A DNA stretch of 64,000 nt from Cardiobacteriaceae bacterium (GCA_030525785.1 JAUNEA010000003.1:62001-126000), one strand, 5' to 3'; numbered from the stretch's first letter, positions 7,801 to 18,202 are shown. Numbers and translations: made by a program. Notes: generated by a model not told the origin, from the letters alone.

Positions 7801-8666
7801 ATGATATTTCCACCCAATCTCCCAAAGCGCTTTCTATTCGCTTAAGTTGCGAGTTTTTCCCAACAGTAACTCAAGAAGGAGCAGACAAGCTGGCTCTGGT
7901 TCGAAAAGAGCTTTCTAATCTACCTTGGGAATATTTTTCAGTCACTTATGGAGCTGGCGGTAGCACGCGTGAGAGAACACTGCAAACTGTTCAACGCATT
8001 CTTGATGAAAAACAACAGCCTGTCATGCCACATTTAACCTGTGTCGCCTCCAGCCGTACAGATATCGGTGAATTGCTTGATCACTACAAAGCGCTTGGTA
8101 TTAATCGCCTGATGGCGCTTCGTGGCGATATGCCTTCTGGTATGTATCAAGCAGGGGATTTACACGATGCCAAAGATTTGGTCGCATTTACGCGTGAGCG
8201 CTGGGGAAAAAATGCTCACATCGCTGTTGCTGCTTACCCAGAATCACACCCTCGCGCTCGTAGCCCACAGGCAGATTTGGCATTTTTCGTGGAAAAAGTT
8301 CGTGCAGGGGCGAATGAGGCTGTCACACAATATTTCTTCAATGCTGATGCTTATTTACGTTTTCGCGATGAAGCTCACAAAGCTGGAGTCGATATTCCTA
8401 TTGTTCCAGGCATTATGCCCATCACCAATTACACGCAGCTCTCTCGTTTCTCTGACTCTTGTGGCGCAGAAATTCCACGCTGGCTCCGTAAACGCCTTGA
8501 AACTTTGCAAGATGATTTACCTACATTGATGGATTTTGGTGCAGATGTCGTTGCTCATTTGTGCGAACGCTTGGTTAAAGAAGGCGTGCCCGCTATTCAT
8601 TTCTACTCCATGAACCGCGCCGATGCAATTTTAAATATTGCCAAACGCCTAAACTGGATTGCCTGA
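7797..8666 (+). CDS. metF: 5,10-methylenetetrahydrofolate reductase, MetF
   Basis: FAD-dependent enzyme reducing 5,10-methylene-THF to 5-methyl-THF for methionine synthesis. The 289-residue protein shows the TIM-barrel signatures SCEFFPT, SVTYGAGGS, HLTCVASS, LMALRGDMP, QYFFNADAY and PGIMPITNY. The ATGA overlap with the upstream lipoprotein and the TGATG overlap with murJ indicate translational coupling. Two palindrome copies lie in the coding sequence (about 7820 and 8085). Confidence 0.96.
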   Translation: MNDISTQSPKALSIRLSCEFFPTVTQEGADKLALVRKELSNLPWEYFSVTYGAGGSTRERTLQTVQRILDEKQQPVMPHLTCVASSRTDIGELLDHYKALGINRLMALRGDMPSGMYQAGDLHDAKDLVAFTRERWGKNAHIAVAAYPESHPRARSPQADLAFFVEKVRAGANEAVTQYFFNADAYLRFRDEAHKAGVDIPIVPGIMPITNYTQLSRFSDSCGAEIPRWLRKRLETLQDDLPTLMDFGADVVAHLCERLVKEGVPAIHFYSMNRADAILNIAKRLNWIA

Positions 8667-10240
8667 TGTCGCAAAGCGCTTTGCCCACCAACACCACCCC
8701 TCCGAAAGCCCGTTCACTCGGGCGTTCTTCTTTTGTGTTCGCAGGCATGACGCTAATTTCTCGCTTTTTAGGCTTGGCGCGAGATGTGTTGATTGCGCGT
8801 TATTTCGATGCCCACATCACAGACCCCTTTTTTGCCGCTCTCCGCATTCCTAACACTTTGCGCCGCTTTTTCGCAGAAGGAGGCTTTGCTAATGCTTTCA
8901 TTCCCGTCTTAGCACAAACCAAAGCCGAAGATGAACAGCTTAACCAAAACAATCTCCCCAATTTAATAGCCCACACCACAGGCACTTTACTCACCGCGCT
9001 CATCATCATAAGCGCTTTGGGTGTCATATTTTCAGGGAGTATCCTTCTTTTGGTGGCTCAGGGTTTGAGTGAAAAACCTGAACAGCTCCTTTTAGGAGAA
9101 GAGATGCTCGCCATCATGTTCCCCTATATTCTCTTGATTTCACTCACCGCACTTGCTGGAGGAATTCTCAACACCTTCGAACGCTTTGCCATTCCCGCCT
9201 TAACACCTGCCTTACTCAATATCGCTTTATTGCTGGCTTGCCTTTGGCGAGCTTTTCATGAAGAAAGCTCTGGGGTTGAGCTAGCGTGGGCAGTGTTATG
9301 GGGTGGGGTAGCGCAACTCTCGCTACAAATTCCTTTTCTCATCAAGCTTAAGCTCTTAAAACGCCCTCGCCTCGCCAAGCATGAAGGCGTGGGACGTATT
9401 TTGCGCCTGATGTTGCCAACTTTGTTCGGCTCATCGGTTTCCCAACTAACTGTATTGGTCAATACTCTACTTGCCTCCAGCCTAATGACTGGCAGCATTT
9501 CATGGCTTTATTATGCTGATCGTTTGGTGGAGTTACCTGTAGCTTTGATTGGGGTAGCCTTAGGAACGGTCATTTTGCCAAAACTCAGCTCCCTAAAATC
9601 TGACCCTGACCCAAAGCGCTTTGAACAAACGTTATCGTGGGCATGGCAATGGGCTTTGATACTGGGAAGCGCGGCAGCAGTAGGCTTGGTTTGCTTGGCA
9701 AAACCTCTGATGCAAAGCTTGTTTCAATACGGAGCCTTCTCTGTTCACGATGCCGAACAAAGCGCTTTGGCATTACAAGTTTATGGCTTAGGGGCAGGAT
9801 TTATGATTATCATCAAAGTATTAGCTCCTGCTTTTTATGCGCGACAAGATACCAAAACCCCTGTCAAAGCTGGGCTTATCGCCATGGGCGTAAATTTGAT
9901 ACTGGCGGTTATGTTGGTACAACCTTTCGCGCATTTAGGCTTAGCAGCTGCAACAGCTTTATCTTCGCTGGTCAATATGGTATTGCTGAATGCATTTCTA
10001 CGCCACCATACTACCCTCCGCCCACCAAAGCTCTTTTACGCCCAAATCCTCATCGCCAATCTCATCATGGCGTGCGCCTTAATCAGCAGTCAAAACACTT
10101 TAGCCCATTATTTCACCGCTGCTAGCTGGCAACGTTTCACCGCGCTGCTTGCTTTGATTACGCTAGGTCTACTCTGCTACGGCGCAAGCTTGTATCTACT
10201 CGGCTTACGCCCTCATCACCTCCGTTTAGCTAAGGATTGA
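8666..10240 (+). CDS. murJ: Lipid II flippase MurJ
   Basis: Inner-membrane MOP-superfamily flippase that exports lipid II for peptidoglycan synthesis. The 524 residues contain about fourteen membrane segments and the family signatures SRFLGLARDVLIARYF and RRFFAEGGFANAFIPVL. Charged residues lining the central cavity (Arg in RIPNTLRR) are present. The start overlaps the metF stop. The first residues, MSQSAL, are encoded by a palindrome copy at 8672-8683. Confidence 0.96.
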   Translation: MSQSALPTNTTPPKARSLGRSSFVFAGMTLISRFLGLARDVLIARYFDAHITDPFFAALRIPNTLRRFFAEGGFANAFIPVLAQTKAEDEQLNQNNLPNLIAHTTGTLLTALIIISALGVIFSGSILLLVAQGLSEKPEQLLLGEEMLAIMFPYILLISLTALAGGILNTFERFAIPALTPALLNIALLLACLWRAFHEESSGVELAWAVLWGGVAQLSLQIPFLIKLKLLKRPRLAKHEGVGRILRLMLPTLFGSSVSQLTVLVNTLLASSLMTGSISWLYYADRLVELPVALIGVALGTVILPKLSSLKSDPDPKRFEQTLSWAWQWALILGSAAAVGLVCLAKPLMQSLFQYGAFSVHDAEQSALALQVYGLGAGFMIIIKVLAPAFYARQDTKTPVKAGLIAMGVNLILAVMLVQPFAHLGLAAATALSSLVNMVLLNAFLRHHTTLRPPKLFYAQILIANLIMACALISSQNTLAHYFTAASWQRFTALLALITLGLLCYGASLYLLGLRPHHLRLAKD

Positions 10241-10242
10241 TT

Positions 10243-12030
10243 ATGCTTCGGTTTTATCCTCTTTTTCTCCTCCTTTTTGTCACCACTACTTGGGCTGATG
10301 ACAAGCTTTTAAGCGCTTTGTATGGTCATCAAATCACCGAGATTGAAATACGCGGACTTGAGGAGGAAGAAGAGGAAAATGCGCGTTTGTTTCTCCAATT
10401 GCCTCTTGTTTTAAATGAAACCATCGCTCCCCCCCAACAATCAGGCTTGAGCGCAGATTATGTTCACTATCTCATCGAGCAAGGCAAGCAAGAAATTGCC
10501 AAATCTCTTCAACCTTTTGGCTATTACAACAGTGAAACTACCGTCAATCATCGTTTGAATGGTAAGGATTTAAGCATCATCTACAATGTTAAAGCAGGCA
10601 AACCTACGCGCATCATCTTGAGCAATTTAGATGTGCAAGGCGAGGCGCTTGATGACCCTGAATTTGTCGCCCTCATTCAGCGTTACCCTTTCAAGCGTGG
10701 CGATGTACTAAACCACACCACCTACGAAACCTACAAAAGCCAATTTTTAGAACTGGCAGCAGCACGTGGATATTTTGATGGGGGGTTTACGGAAAACCGC
10801 ATTGAAGTCAATCCTGATACCCAAGAAGCCAGCATTTCTCTGGCTTTTAGCAGTGGTGACCGCTACCACTACGACAAAACTACCTTCGCCTATCGTGATT
10901 CCACCCAAGAGCCATTCCAAGAAAGCTTCTTGCATCGCTACGTTGCCTTAAAACCCAACGAACCGTTTTTATCCGATGATGTGATGGTACTTCAGCAAGA
11001 TTTACAAGGCAGCGATTATTTTTCGGAAGTCATTGTGAACCCTGTCCTGAATCGTGAGCAAAAATCGGTCATACTCGACACCCAACTTTCCATGAACAAA
11101 CGCAATCGCTATGTGTACGGCGTTGGATTTTCAACCGATAAAGGCTTTATCGCAAAATTTGATTTTACACGCCGTTGGGTCAATGAACGCGGGCATAGTT
11201 TTACGTTAAATACCCTACTGGGACAAAAAGAAAGCTCGTTTGATGGTTTGTACCGCATTCCTGGCAAACAACCCCAAAGCGATTATTACTACTTACGTAT
11301 GGCATCAAAATGGGCGTACAAACCTAGTAAAGATGTACGCCTATTGGCAGAAGGTGGTTACCATAAACGGCGTGGACATTGGACACATCGCTATGCTTTG
11401 GTGGGCGATTATGGCAACTTCACCATCGGCGGGCAAAAAGAACACGTCACCCTCTTCTACCCCAAAGCCCAATGGAAATACAGCTCACACCCCAATGAAC
11501 TCAACCCACGCTCTGCCTACCAAGTGCGTGGAGAAATCATGGCAGGTGGCAAAGCGCTTTTATCGGATATCAACTTTGCCCAAATCAATCTCTCGGGTCG
11601 TTATCTGCAACAAATTGATGATAAGCACCGTATCACCTCTCGCCTTGATTTGGGTCATACCTTCACCAAAGACTTTCACAAACTCCCGCCCAGTTTGCGC
11701 TATTACGCAGGCGGTGACCGCTCCATTCGTGGCTACAACTTCGAGCGCATTGGACATTATCAAAATGGCGTAAACATTGGCGCCAAAAAGAATCTCGTAG
11801 CAGGCTTGGAATATGAATATTACTTCAAAGACGATTGGGCAGCAGCGTTGTTTGTCGATGCAGGCGATGCTTGGATTGAAAATCCAAAAGTGAAAGTAGG
11901 GGCTGGTATGGGGATACATTGGCGCTCACCTGTAGGCCCCATCAAGCTCGATATTGGTCATGGCTTTGATAAAACTTATGGCGATGCCTACCGCATTCAT
12001 CTCAACATTGGCACAGAGCTGGATTTATAA
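10243..12030 (+). CDS. tamA: Translocation and assembly module outer-membrane protein TamA
   Basis: Omp85-family outer-membrane barrel that works with TamB in envelope assembly and, by recent views, phospholipid transport. The ATG at 10243 follows AAGGA at 6 nt and gives a signal peptide (about 1-18, ending TTWA). POTRA-type domains occupy about residues 25-260. The C-terminal barrel carries RYYAGGDRSIRGYNFERIG, the Omp85 RGY-type motif, and ends in the usual aromatic/hydrophobic pattern. tamB follows 38 bp downstream with a palindrome copy in the gap. Confidence 0.93.
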   Translation: MLRFYPLFLLLFVTTTWADDKLLSALYGHQITEIEIRGLEEEEEENARLFLQLPLVLNETIAPPQQSGLSADYVHYLIEQGKQEIAKSLQPFGYYNSETTVNHRLNGKDLSIIYNVKAGKPTRIILSNLDVQGEALDDPEFVALIQRYPFKRGDVLNHTTYETYKSQFLELAAARGYFDGGFTENRIEVNPDTQEASISLAFSSGDRYHYDKTTFAYRDSTQEPFQESFLHRYVALKPNEPFLSDDVMVLQQDLQGSDYFSEVIVNPVLNREQKSVILDTQLSMNKRNRYVYGVGFSTDKGFIAKFDFTRRWVNERGHSFTLNTLLGQKESSFDGLYRIPGKQPQSDYYYLRMASKWAYKPSKDVRLLAEGGYHKRRGHWTHRYALVGDYGNFTIGGQKEHVTLFYPKAQWKYSSHPNELNPRSAYQVRGEIMAGGKALLSDINFAQINLSGRYLQQIDDKHRITSRLDLGHTFTKDFHKLPPSLRYYAGGDRSIRGYNFERIGHYQNGVNIGAKKNLVAGLEYEYYFKDDWAAALFVDAGDAWIENPKVKVGAGMGIHWRSPVGPIKLDIGHGFDKTYGDAYRIHLNIGTELDL

Positions 12031-12068
12031 CGCGTCCTCAAAGCGCTTTGCCTTCTAAGGATATTTGT

Positions 12069-15000
12069 ATGAAAAAATTCCTCAAACGCCTGTCTCTGGC
12101 ATTCTTGGCGTTCTTCATCATCAGCATCAGCCTATTGTTGGGCTTGCTTTACACCGAAACAGGCTTGCGACAATTACCTCGCCTGCTTTCTCTATTCACC
12201 CCCTATCACTTAGAAGCCAACACATGGCATGGTAGCCTTTTAGGAGGCTTAGAGGCTGATGGATTGGTATTTTCGGGCGAAGGCGTTGAGCTACAGCTGG
12301 AACAATTGCGCCTAAAGCTCGATAGCAAAGCGCTTTGGCAAAAGCATGTTCATCTGCACGAATTGGCTTTGGTTCGTGGCTATTTGGATTTACCAGCGTC
12401 AAGCGAAGAGCCTTCTCCCCCGAGTGAGCCTTTGCACGCCTTGCCTGATATTCATCTGCCGATGCTTGTCGATGTAGACCATATTCATCTGGAACAATTC
12501 CGCATCAGCCAACAAAAACAAACCATCATCACCCTTCATGATGCAACGCTAGAAGCCCATTATCATGGCAACGACCTGACCCTGCAAAGCGCTTTGTACA
12601 GTGATTTGGCGGACATTCCCACCCTCAAATTAGCCTTAAAGACCACACAAGATTATCCGCTCTCTGCCGAAGTCGAAGCCCATTTGCATGAACCCAAACA
12701 AGCTTTAAACCTACACGCCACAGGCAGCATTCTCAATCCTCAGCTTACGCTCCACAGCACAGGCGACATGGCCGAAGTTGATGCTCAAATCCACGCCAAC
12801 ATCGATTTAGCCCAGCAAGCTCTAAAGGCAAACCTCTCTTGGCAAAACCTAAGCGCTTTGGGCGAATACAAAAGCCCTCAAGGAACACTCAGCGCACAAG
12901 GCACTTTTGATGCCTTACAGCTTGAATTACAAACTGAAACACTAGCTCAAGGTCAAACGATTCCACCACTAACCCTCGCCGCCAAAGCGCTTTTAACGCC
13001 AGAGAGCGCCGAGCATATTGATGTACAACTCAAAGCGTTGGCAGGAACCATCGGCTTGGAAGGCAAGGTGCAGTTCTCGCCCTTAACTTGGGACAATCGT
13101 TTAATTTTAGAAGACATTAATCCAGAATTTTTCGGCATTCAGGGCAACATCAATGCCAAACTTCACACCACAGGCACGGAACAAAGCGCTTTGCTTCAAA
13201 TTGAACAATTGGACGGCAAACTGGAAGGCTACCCTTTACACGGAACAGGCAGCGTTCGTTACGAACACAATACTCTCCATGCTGACCATCTCAACATCCG
13301 TATGGCAGATAACCATCTCACCGCAAATGGCATCTATAGCCCAGAACAAGCACAAATCGAAGCTCATATCCACGCGCCCAAATTGCAACAATTGCTCCCT
13401 GAGCTAAAAGGAGCGCTGGAAGGCGTGCTTAAACTTTCAGGTAATCCTGATTCTCCAGCATTGGAGGCCAATGTTGCATGGAAAGCGCTCCATTATGGAA
13501 AACTATTTGAATCACAAAATGGCTCACTGCAGGCTCAAGGCACTTTGCAAGACTTACAACTCAACGCAGCGTTAGATGGTAAAGGGCAAGATATTCCCTC
13601 CTTCAAAGCTAAACTCCAGACAAAACTCTACCAATTCCAAGAGCTCCAAAATATCCAACTCTCCTTAAATGCCTTAGAAGGCAAAGCTGAGCTTGCAGGC
13701 AAGGTGCATTTGTCGCCTGTTGCATGGGATTTAAACCTCACCACTGACAAGCTCAACCCCAAAGCGCTTTTGCCAGAACTTAGCGCCCTCTTAAACAGCG
13801 AACTGCACACCACAGGACAACTCGAACCCCAGCTTCAAACCACCGTCAACCTCAAAGCGCTTTCAGGTAGCTGGCAAAAGCAAGCTTTATCAGGTCAAGG
13901 CGTGGTAAAGCTTGAAGGCGATAAGGTTTTGTTAGATGGCGTGCAACTGAAAGTGGGTAATAATCAGCTGGTAGCAGAAGGTCGTCTAAGCGAAAGCGCT
14001 TTAGATTTGGGGTTAAAACTTGATGCTAAAGCGCTTTCCGCGTTTTACCCCAAACTCTCAGGCATGCTCCAAATCGATGGCAAAATAACAGGTAAGCCCC
14101 AATTGCCTACCGTTCAGCTCAATGCAAAAGGGAGCCAGCTCCAATTTAATGACTTCAGCGTGGCGCAACTCTCTGCCAAGCTACATACTCATGCTGACGG
14201 CAATGGCATTTTCAACAACCAACTCGAAGCTAAAGGCGTGAACCTTGATGGTAAAAAATGGCAAAGTATTCAATTACATACCAACGGAACCTTCAACCAG
14301 CACACCATCAAGCTCCAAACCACAGGTGGCGAAAGCAATCTCCAAACCCAAATACATGGCGGCTTTAAAGGCTTTGACGAGTATCTAGGCGAGATTCGAG
14401 CATTAAGCCTGCAACATCAAGGCATCAACCTAAAAACCAACCGCACCGCCCAACTGCATTACCACCCCAATGGATTAACCTTGCAACATTTCTGCCTGAT
14501 GGATGGACATTCTGATGCGTGCGTTGATGTCTCCCAACAACAAGGGCTTACCATCAAATACCAAATCAAAGCGCTTCACCCCAAAAGCTTGGGCGATTTG
14601 ATTCCTAACGAAGTGAAAGTACAAACCGTAGTGCGTGGGCAAGGAGAAATCCGCCAAAATGAACGAGGCGCATGGTCAGGCAATAGCCAAATCCAGCTGG
14701 ATAACGGCAGTATCAACGTACGCCTTCCTGACCAGCCCCCTCTCACCATTCCTATCACAGGCAACAGTGGCTTAAATATCCAGCTCAACGGTCAACAACT
14801 GCAAAGCGCTTTGAGACTGAATTTGGGGCAAATGGGCTTGGTTGAGGGAAATTTGAACATGAACAATTTCCAACGCATGAACGGCAGTGTGCGCGTAAAT
14901 ATGCCTGATTTGGGCGTATGGCGAACCTTTGCGCCCAAAATCAGCACGCTAAAGGGGCAAGTTGATGGACAAATGGCTATTGGTGGAACGCTCGATAATC

Positions 15001-16115
15001 CAGAATTTCAAGGCAATATCGCCTTGAAAAAGGGGTTAATCGTTATCCCAGCTTATTCAACAGAACTCAAAGATATCTCCCTCCAGCTCCTCGCCCAAAA
15101 AACAGGGCAAATCGATATTTTGGGCAATATCGGCACCCCTGAAGGCAATATGAAAACACAAGGCGTATTGCATTTAAGCCCCCTCAAACTCAACCTCCAA
15201 CTCTCGGGCAAAGATATGTTGGTGGCGAATGCCAAAAATATGAAAGTCAGCATCAACCCTACGTTTGATATTCAAATTGACCCCAACAAAGGCATTCACG
15301 TCAATGGTGAGATTGTCATTCCCAAAGCTTCCATTGATATTCCTGACACCTCCAGTGGCGTGAGTCGTTCAGATGATGTGGTGATTGTGGGTAGTCAAGC
15401 GCCGAAAAAGAAAGCAGCACCAGAGGCAAGCAATAGCCCGTTTTATGCCAATATTGGCGTGAAGCTTGGTAATAGCGTTTATTTCAAAAATCGCGATGTG
15501 AATTTGCGTTTAAAAGGTGGTATTCAGCTCAAAATGCAGCCCAAAGAAGCGCTTTCTGCCTCAGGCAAAATTGAGGTTGCCAGTGGGGCTTATATGCTTT
15601 ATGGGCAAGAGCTGGATATTCGGCGTGGTAGCGTGACCTTTACAGGCAACAACATTGCCAATCCTGTGGTTGATGTGTTGGCACTGCGGCAGATTAATGA
15701 TGTGGAGGTTGGGGCAAGTGTTAAAGGAGCGGTTTCACGCTTGAAACTCACCCTCACCTCCAACCCTGCCATGCCTGATAGTTCTATTTTGTCGTACTTG
15801 ATGTTTGGACGTGCGCCTGATGGTGCGATGGATCGCGATGGCTTGATGAATGCAGCTGCCAACATGGCGCTGGGTTCTGTGATGCCTGACTTGGCAGGAG
15901 CAACAGGCTTAGATGTGTTAGATGTTAATCTTAATGGCTTGAAAGCAGGTAAGAATTTGACAGAAGATTTATACGTTGGCTTAAAGAGCGATTTCTTCAC
16001 CTCCATCACCGAATTTATCGCCAAATACCATTTCAACAAACGCATGCGTGTCGAAGCCTCTGCCTCTCAAAACAACAAGCAAGTGGAGTTCATTTATGAA
16101 TACGAAAAAGACTAA
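12069..16115 (+). CDS. tamB: Translocation and assembly module inner-membrane protein TamB
   Basis: Very large AsmA-like protein anchored by one N-terminal membrane helix (about residues 7-30) and spanning the periplasm as a beta-taco groove toward TamA. The 1348 residues consist mainly of repeating beta-rich segments and end in the DUF490 domain (about 1000-1348; LSYLMFGRAPDG, GKNLTEDLYVGL, VEFIYEYEKD). The ATG at 12069 follows AAGGA at 7 nt; an upstream in-frame TTG at 12048 is unlikely. The gene is unusually dense in the iterated palindrome, about thirteen copies, mostly encoding KAL or SAL in the variable repeats. Confidence 0.94.
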   Translation: MKKFLKRLSLAFLAFFIISISLLLGLLYTETGLRQLPRLLSLFTPYHLEANTWHGSLLGGLEADGLVFSGEGVELQLEQLRLKLDSKALWQKHVHLHELALVRGYLDLPASSEEPSPPSEPLHALPDIHLPMLVDVDHIHLEQFRISQQKQTIITLHDATLEAHYHGNDLTLQSALYSDLADIPTLKLALKTTQDYPLSAEVEAHLHEPKQALNLHATGSILNPQLTLHSTGDMAEVDAQIHANIDLAQQALKANLSWQNLSALGEYKSPQGTLSAQGTFDALQLELQTETLAQGQTIPPLTLAAKALLTPESAEHIDVQLKALAGTIGLEGKVQFSPLTWDNRLILEDINPEFFGIQGNINAKLHTTGTEQSALLQIEQLDGKLEGYPLHGTGSVRYEHNTLHADHLNIRMADNHLTANGIYSPEQAQIEAHIHAPKLQQLLPELKGALEGVLKLSGNPDSPALEANVAWKALHYGKLFESQNGSLQAQGTLQDLQLNAALDGKGQDIPSFKAKLQTKLYQFQELQNIQLSLNALEGKAELAGKVHLSPVAWDLNLTTDKLNPKALLPELSALLNSELHTTGQLEPQLQTTVNLKALSGSWQKQALSGQGVVKLEGDKVLLDGVQLKVGNNQLVAEGRLSESALDLGLKLDAKALSAFYPKLSGMLQIDGKITGKPQLPTVQLNAKGSQLQFNDFSVAQLSAKLHTHADGNGIFNNQLEAKGVNLDGKKWQSIQLHTNGTFNQHTIKLQTTGGESNLQTQIHGGFKGFDEYLGEIRALSLQHQGINLKTNRTAQLHYHPNGLTLQHFCLMDGHSDACVDVSQQQGLTIKYQIKALHPKSLGDLIPNEVKVQTVVRGQGEIRQNERGAWSGNSQIQLDNGSINVRLPDQPPLTIPITGNSGLNIQLNGQQLQSALRLNLGQMGLVEGNLNMNNFQRMNGSVRVNMPDLGVWRTFAPKISTLKGQVDGQMAIGGTLDNPEFQGNIALKKGLIVIPAYSTELKDISLQLLAQKTGQIDILGNIGTPEGNMKTQGVLHLSPLKLNLQLSGKDMLVANAKNMKVSINPTFDIQIDPNKGIHVNGEIVIPKASIDIPDTSSGVSRSDDVVIVGSQAPKKKAAPEASNSPFYANIGVKLGNSVYFKNRDVNLRLKGGIQLKMQPKEALSASGKIEVASGAYMLYGQELDIRRGSVTFTGNNIANPVVDVLALRQINDVEVGASVKGAVSRLKLTLTSNPAMPDSSILSYLMFGRAPDGAMDRDGLMNAAANMALGSVMPDLAGATGLDVLDVNLNGLKAGKNLTEDLYVGLKSDFFTSITEFIAKYHFNKRMRVEASASQNNKQVEFIYEYEKD

Positions 16116-16590
16116 TGCCCCCATGCCAAAGCGCTTTTGGCTAATGAAATCAGAGCCTGATGTCTTTTCTATTGATGATTTAATCGCTGAAAAAACAAGC
16201 CTTTGGGACGGAGTTCGCAATTACCAAGCCCGCAATTTCATGCAAGAAATGCAAGTTGGCGATGAGGTTTTTTTCTACCATTCCAACGCCAACCCCTCCG
16301 CCATTGTTGGGCTGATGGAAGTAGTGGAAATGGCACAAGCTGACCCCAGCCAATTCAACCCCCAAAGCGCTTATTTTGATGAGAAAGCAACACACGATAA
16401 GCCACGCTGGTTTTGCGTACGCGTGGGCAAAGCAAAGCGCTTTGGCAAAATCTTGCCTTTAAGCTTTTTGAAAACTGTTGCCCCTTTAACAGGGTGTCTG
16501 TTATTGGAGAAAGGCTCGCGTTTATCGGTGATGCCCATCTCTGAAGAACACGCCAACCATCTTCTTGCTTTGGCAGGGGAGATCATATGA
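16096..16590 (+). CDS. EVE-domain protein
   Basis: A 164-residue single-domain EVE protein, related to the thymocyte nuclear protein family, which binds modified bases in nucleic acids. Signatures are RFWLMKSEPDVFSIDDL, SLWDGVRNYQARNFM, GDEVFFYHSN and KPRWFCV. The biological role in bacteria is not established. The ATG at 16096 (GGAG upstream) overlaps the end of tamB by 20 bp; a second ATG at 16123 is also possible. It overlaps mlaF by 4 bp. Confidence 0.88.
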   Translation: MNTKKTNAPMPKRFWLMKSEPDVFSIDDLIAEKTSLWDGVRNYQARNFMQEMQVGDEVFFYHSNANPSAIVGLMEVVEMAQADPSQFNPQSAYFDEKATHDKPRWFCVRVGKAKRFGKILPLSFLKTVAPLTGCLLLEKGSRLSVMPISEEHANHLLALAGEII

Positions 16591-17411
16591 GTGCTGTAAT
16601 CGAAGTTAAGAATCTTCATTTTTCCTATGGGCAACGCGTGATTCTGGACAATGTGAGCTTTAAGGTAGAGGAAAATGAACTCATTGGCGTGATGGGCCCT
16701 AGTGGCACAGGTAAAACCACACTTATGCGTCTGATAACAGGGCAACTCAAGCCTGATCGTGGCGAGATTTGGGTGCTGGGTGAACCTGTACATCAGCTTA
16801 GCCAAAGCGCTTTGATGCGTTTGCGCCAACAAATGAGCATGCTCTTTCAATCGGGCGCACTCTTTGCTGAACTGAATGTCTTTGATAATGTAGCATTTCC
16901 CTTACGTGAATTAACCAAGCTTGATGAACGTGTGATTCAAGCGCTGGTCTTGATGAAATTGGAGCAAGTGGGCTTACGAGGCGCAAGCGCTTTGATGCCG
17001 AATGAATTATCAGGCGGTATGGCTCGGCGTGTGGCTTTAGCACGCGCACTAGCGCTTGACCCTCGCGTGATGATTTACGATGAACCTTTCACAGGGCAAG
17101 ATCCCATCTCGATGGGCGTTTTGGTGAAATTGGTGAAAGAAGCCAATATGGGCTTGAATATGACCAGCCTGATTGTTTCGCACGATGTGGCAGAAGTTGC
17201 CAGTATTGCCGATAAAATCCTCCTACTTTCAGGAGCCCAATTGATAGCCTTTGACACGCCCAAAGCGCTTTATCACAGCAACAATCCTGCCATTGAACAA
17301 TTTATGCACGCTCTGCCTGAAGGCGCAATGCCCTTCCATTATCCCGCACCTGATTACCAAAGCGCTTTGCTAGGCTCCCCTCTCGCTAAAAAATCCAAAG
17401 GCAACTCATGA
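16587..17411 (+). CDS. mlaF: Phospholipid ABC transporter ATP-binding protein MlaF
   Basis: ATPase of the MlaFEDB complex, which moves phospholipids between the membranes to keep outer-membrane asymmetry. The 274-residue protein shows Walker A GPSGTGKTT, the Q-loop LFQSGALFAE, signature ELSGGMARRVALARA, Walker B VMIYDEPFTGQDP and switch His in IVSHDVAEV. The C-terminal tail (about 245-274) is typical of MlaF. It starts in an ATGA overlap with the EVE gene and overlaps mlaE by 4 bp. Confidence 0.96.
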   Translation: MSAVIEVKNLHFSYGQRVILDNVSFKVEENELIGVMGPSGTGKTTLMRLITGQLKPDRGEIWVLGEPVHQLSQSALMRLRQQMSMLFQSGALFAELNVFDNVAFPLRELTKLDERVIQALVLMKLEQVGLRGASALMPNELSGGMARRVALARALALDPRVMIYDEPFTGQDPISMGVLVKLVKEANMGLNMTSLIVSHDVAEVASIADKILLLSGAQLIAFDTPKALYHSNNPAIEQFMHALPEGAMPFHYPAPDYQSALLGSPLAKKSKGNS

Positions 17412-18193
17412 ACTTTCTCCTAAACCTCCCTCATTTCATCGGTAAAATCACGCTAAATGCCTTAAGCTCAGTTGGTGAGTTGGCTTTGTTTTGTTTGACA
17501 CTTCTGCGTCAAAGCGCTTTTCTGCTGCGTAAACCTATGCTTTTTATTCGCGCTATGCTCAATATTGGGGTGTTATCGTTACCGATTATTGTGGTGTCAG
17601 GTTTATTTGTAGGTATGGTTCTGGCGCTACAAGGCTACACCACGTTGGTACAATTTGGGGCTGAACAATCCTTAGGGATTATGGTGGCATTATCTTTGAT
17701 GCGAGAACTTGGTTCTGTGGTCAGCGCCTTGTTGTTTGCAGGGCGCGCGGGTTCAAGTATGACAGCTGAAATTGGCTTGATGAAAACCACAGAACAGCTA
17801 AGCGCTTTGTCGATGATGGGCATTGAGCCACTGGGATATGTGGGTATACCACGATTTTTTGCAGCTCTTTTATGCTTGCCGTTGTTGGTGGTAATTTTTG
17901 TCACCGTTGCCATGCTTGGCGCCTATTTGGTGGGCGTGGTTTCGCTTGGCGTTGATGCTGGGATTTTTTGGGGACAAATGCAACGTGGCGTAGATTTTTA
18001 CCATGACATCGTGCTGGGTATGTTGCTAAAAGGCTTATGCTTTGGCTTTGTGGTGGCATTACTTGCGTGTTATCACGGTTTCACTTCACAAGCCAACGCA
18101 CAAGGCTTAGCCTATGCCACCACGAAAACTGTTGTGTTTTCGTCTTTGGCGGTGCTTGGTTTAGACTTTATCCTCACCGCGTTTATGTTTTAA
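17408..18193 (+). CDS. mlaE: Phospholipid ABC transporter permease MlaE
   Basis: Inner-membrane permease of the Mla system (261 residues, about five to six membrane segments). Family signatures include FVGMVLALQGYTTLVQFGAE, ALLFAGRAGSSMTAEIG and GIEPLGYVGIPRF. It follows mlaF with a 4-bp overlap and precedes mlaD by 9 bp, so transporter subunits are made together. Confidence 0.96.
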   Translation: MNFLLNLPHFIGKITLNALSSVGELALFCLTLLRQSAFLLRKPMLFIRAMLNIGVLSLPIIVVSGLFVGMVLALQGYTTLVQFGAEQSLGIMVALSLMRELGSVVSALLFAGRAGSSMTAEIGLMKTTEQLSALSMMGIEPLGYVGIPRFFAALLCLPLLVVIFVTVAMLGAYLVGVVSLGVDAGIFWGQMQRGVDFYHDIVLGMLLKGLCFGFVVALLACYHGFTSQANAQGLAYATTKTVVFSSLAVLGLDFILTAFMF

Positions 18194-18202
18194 GGAATTC
18201 TG

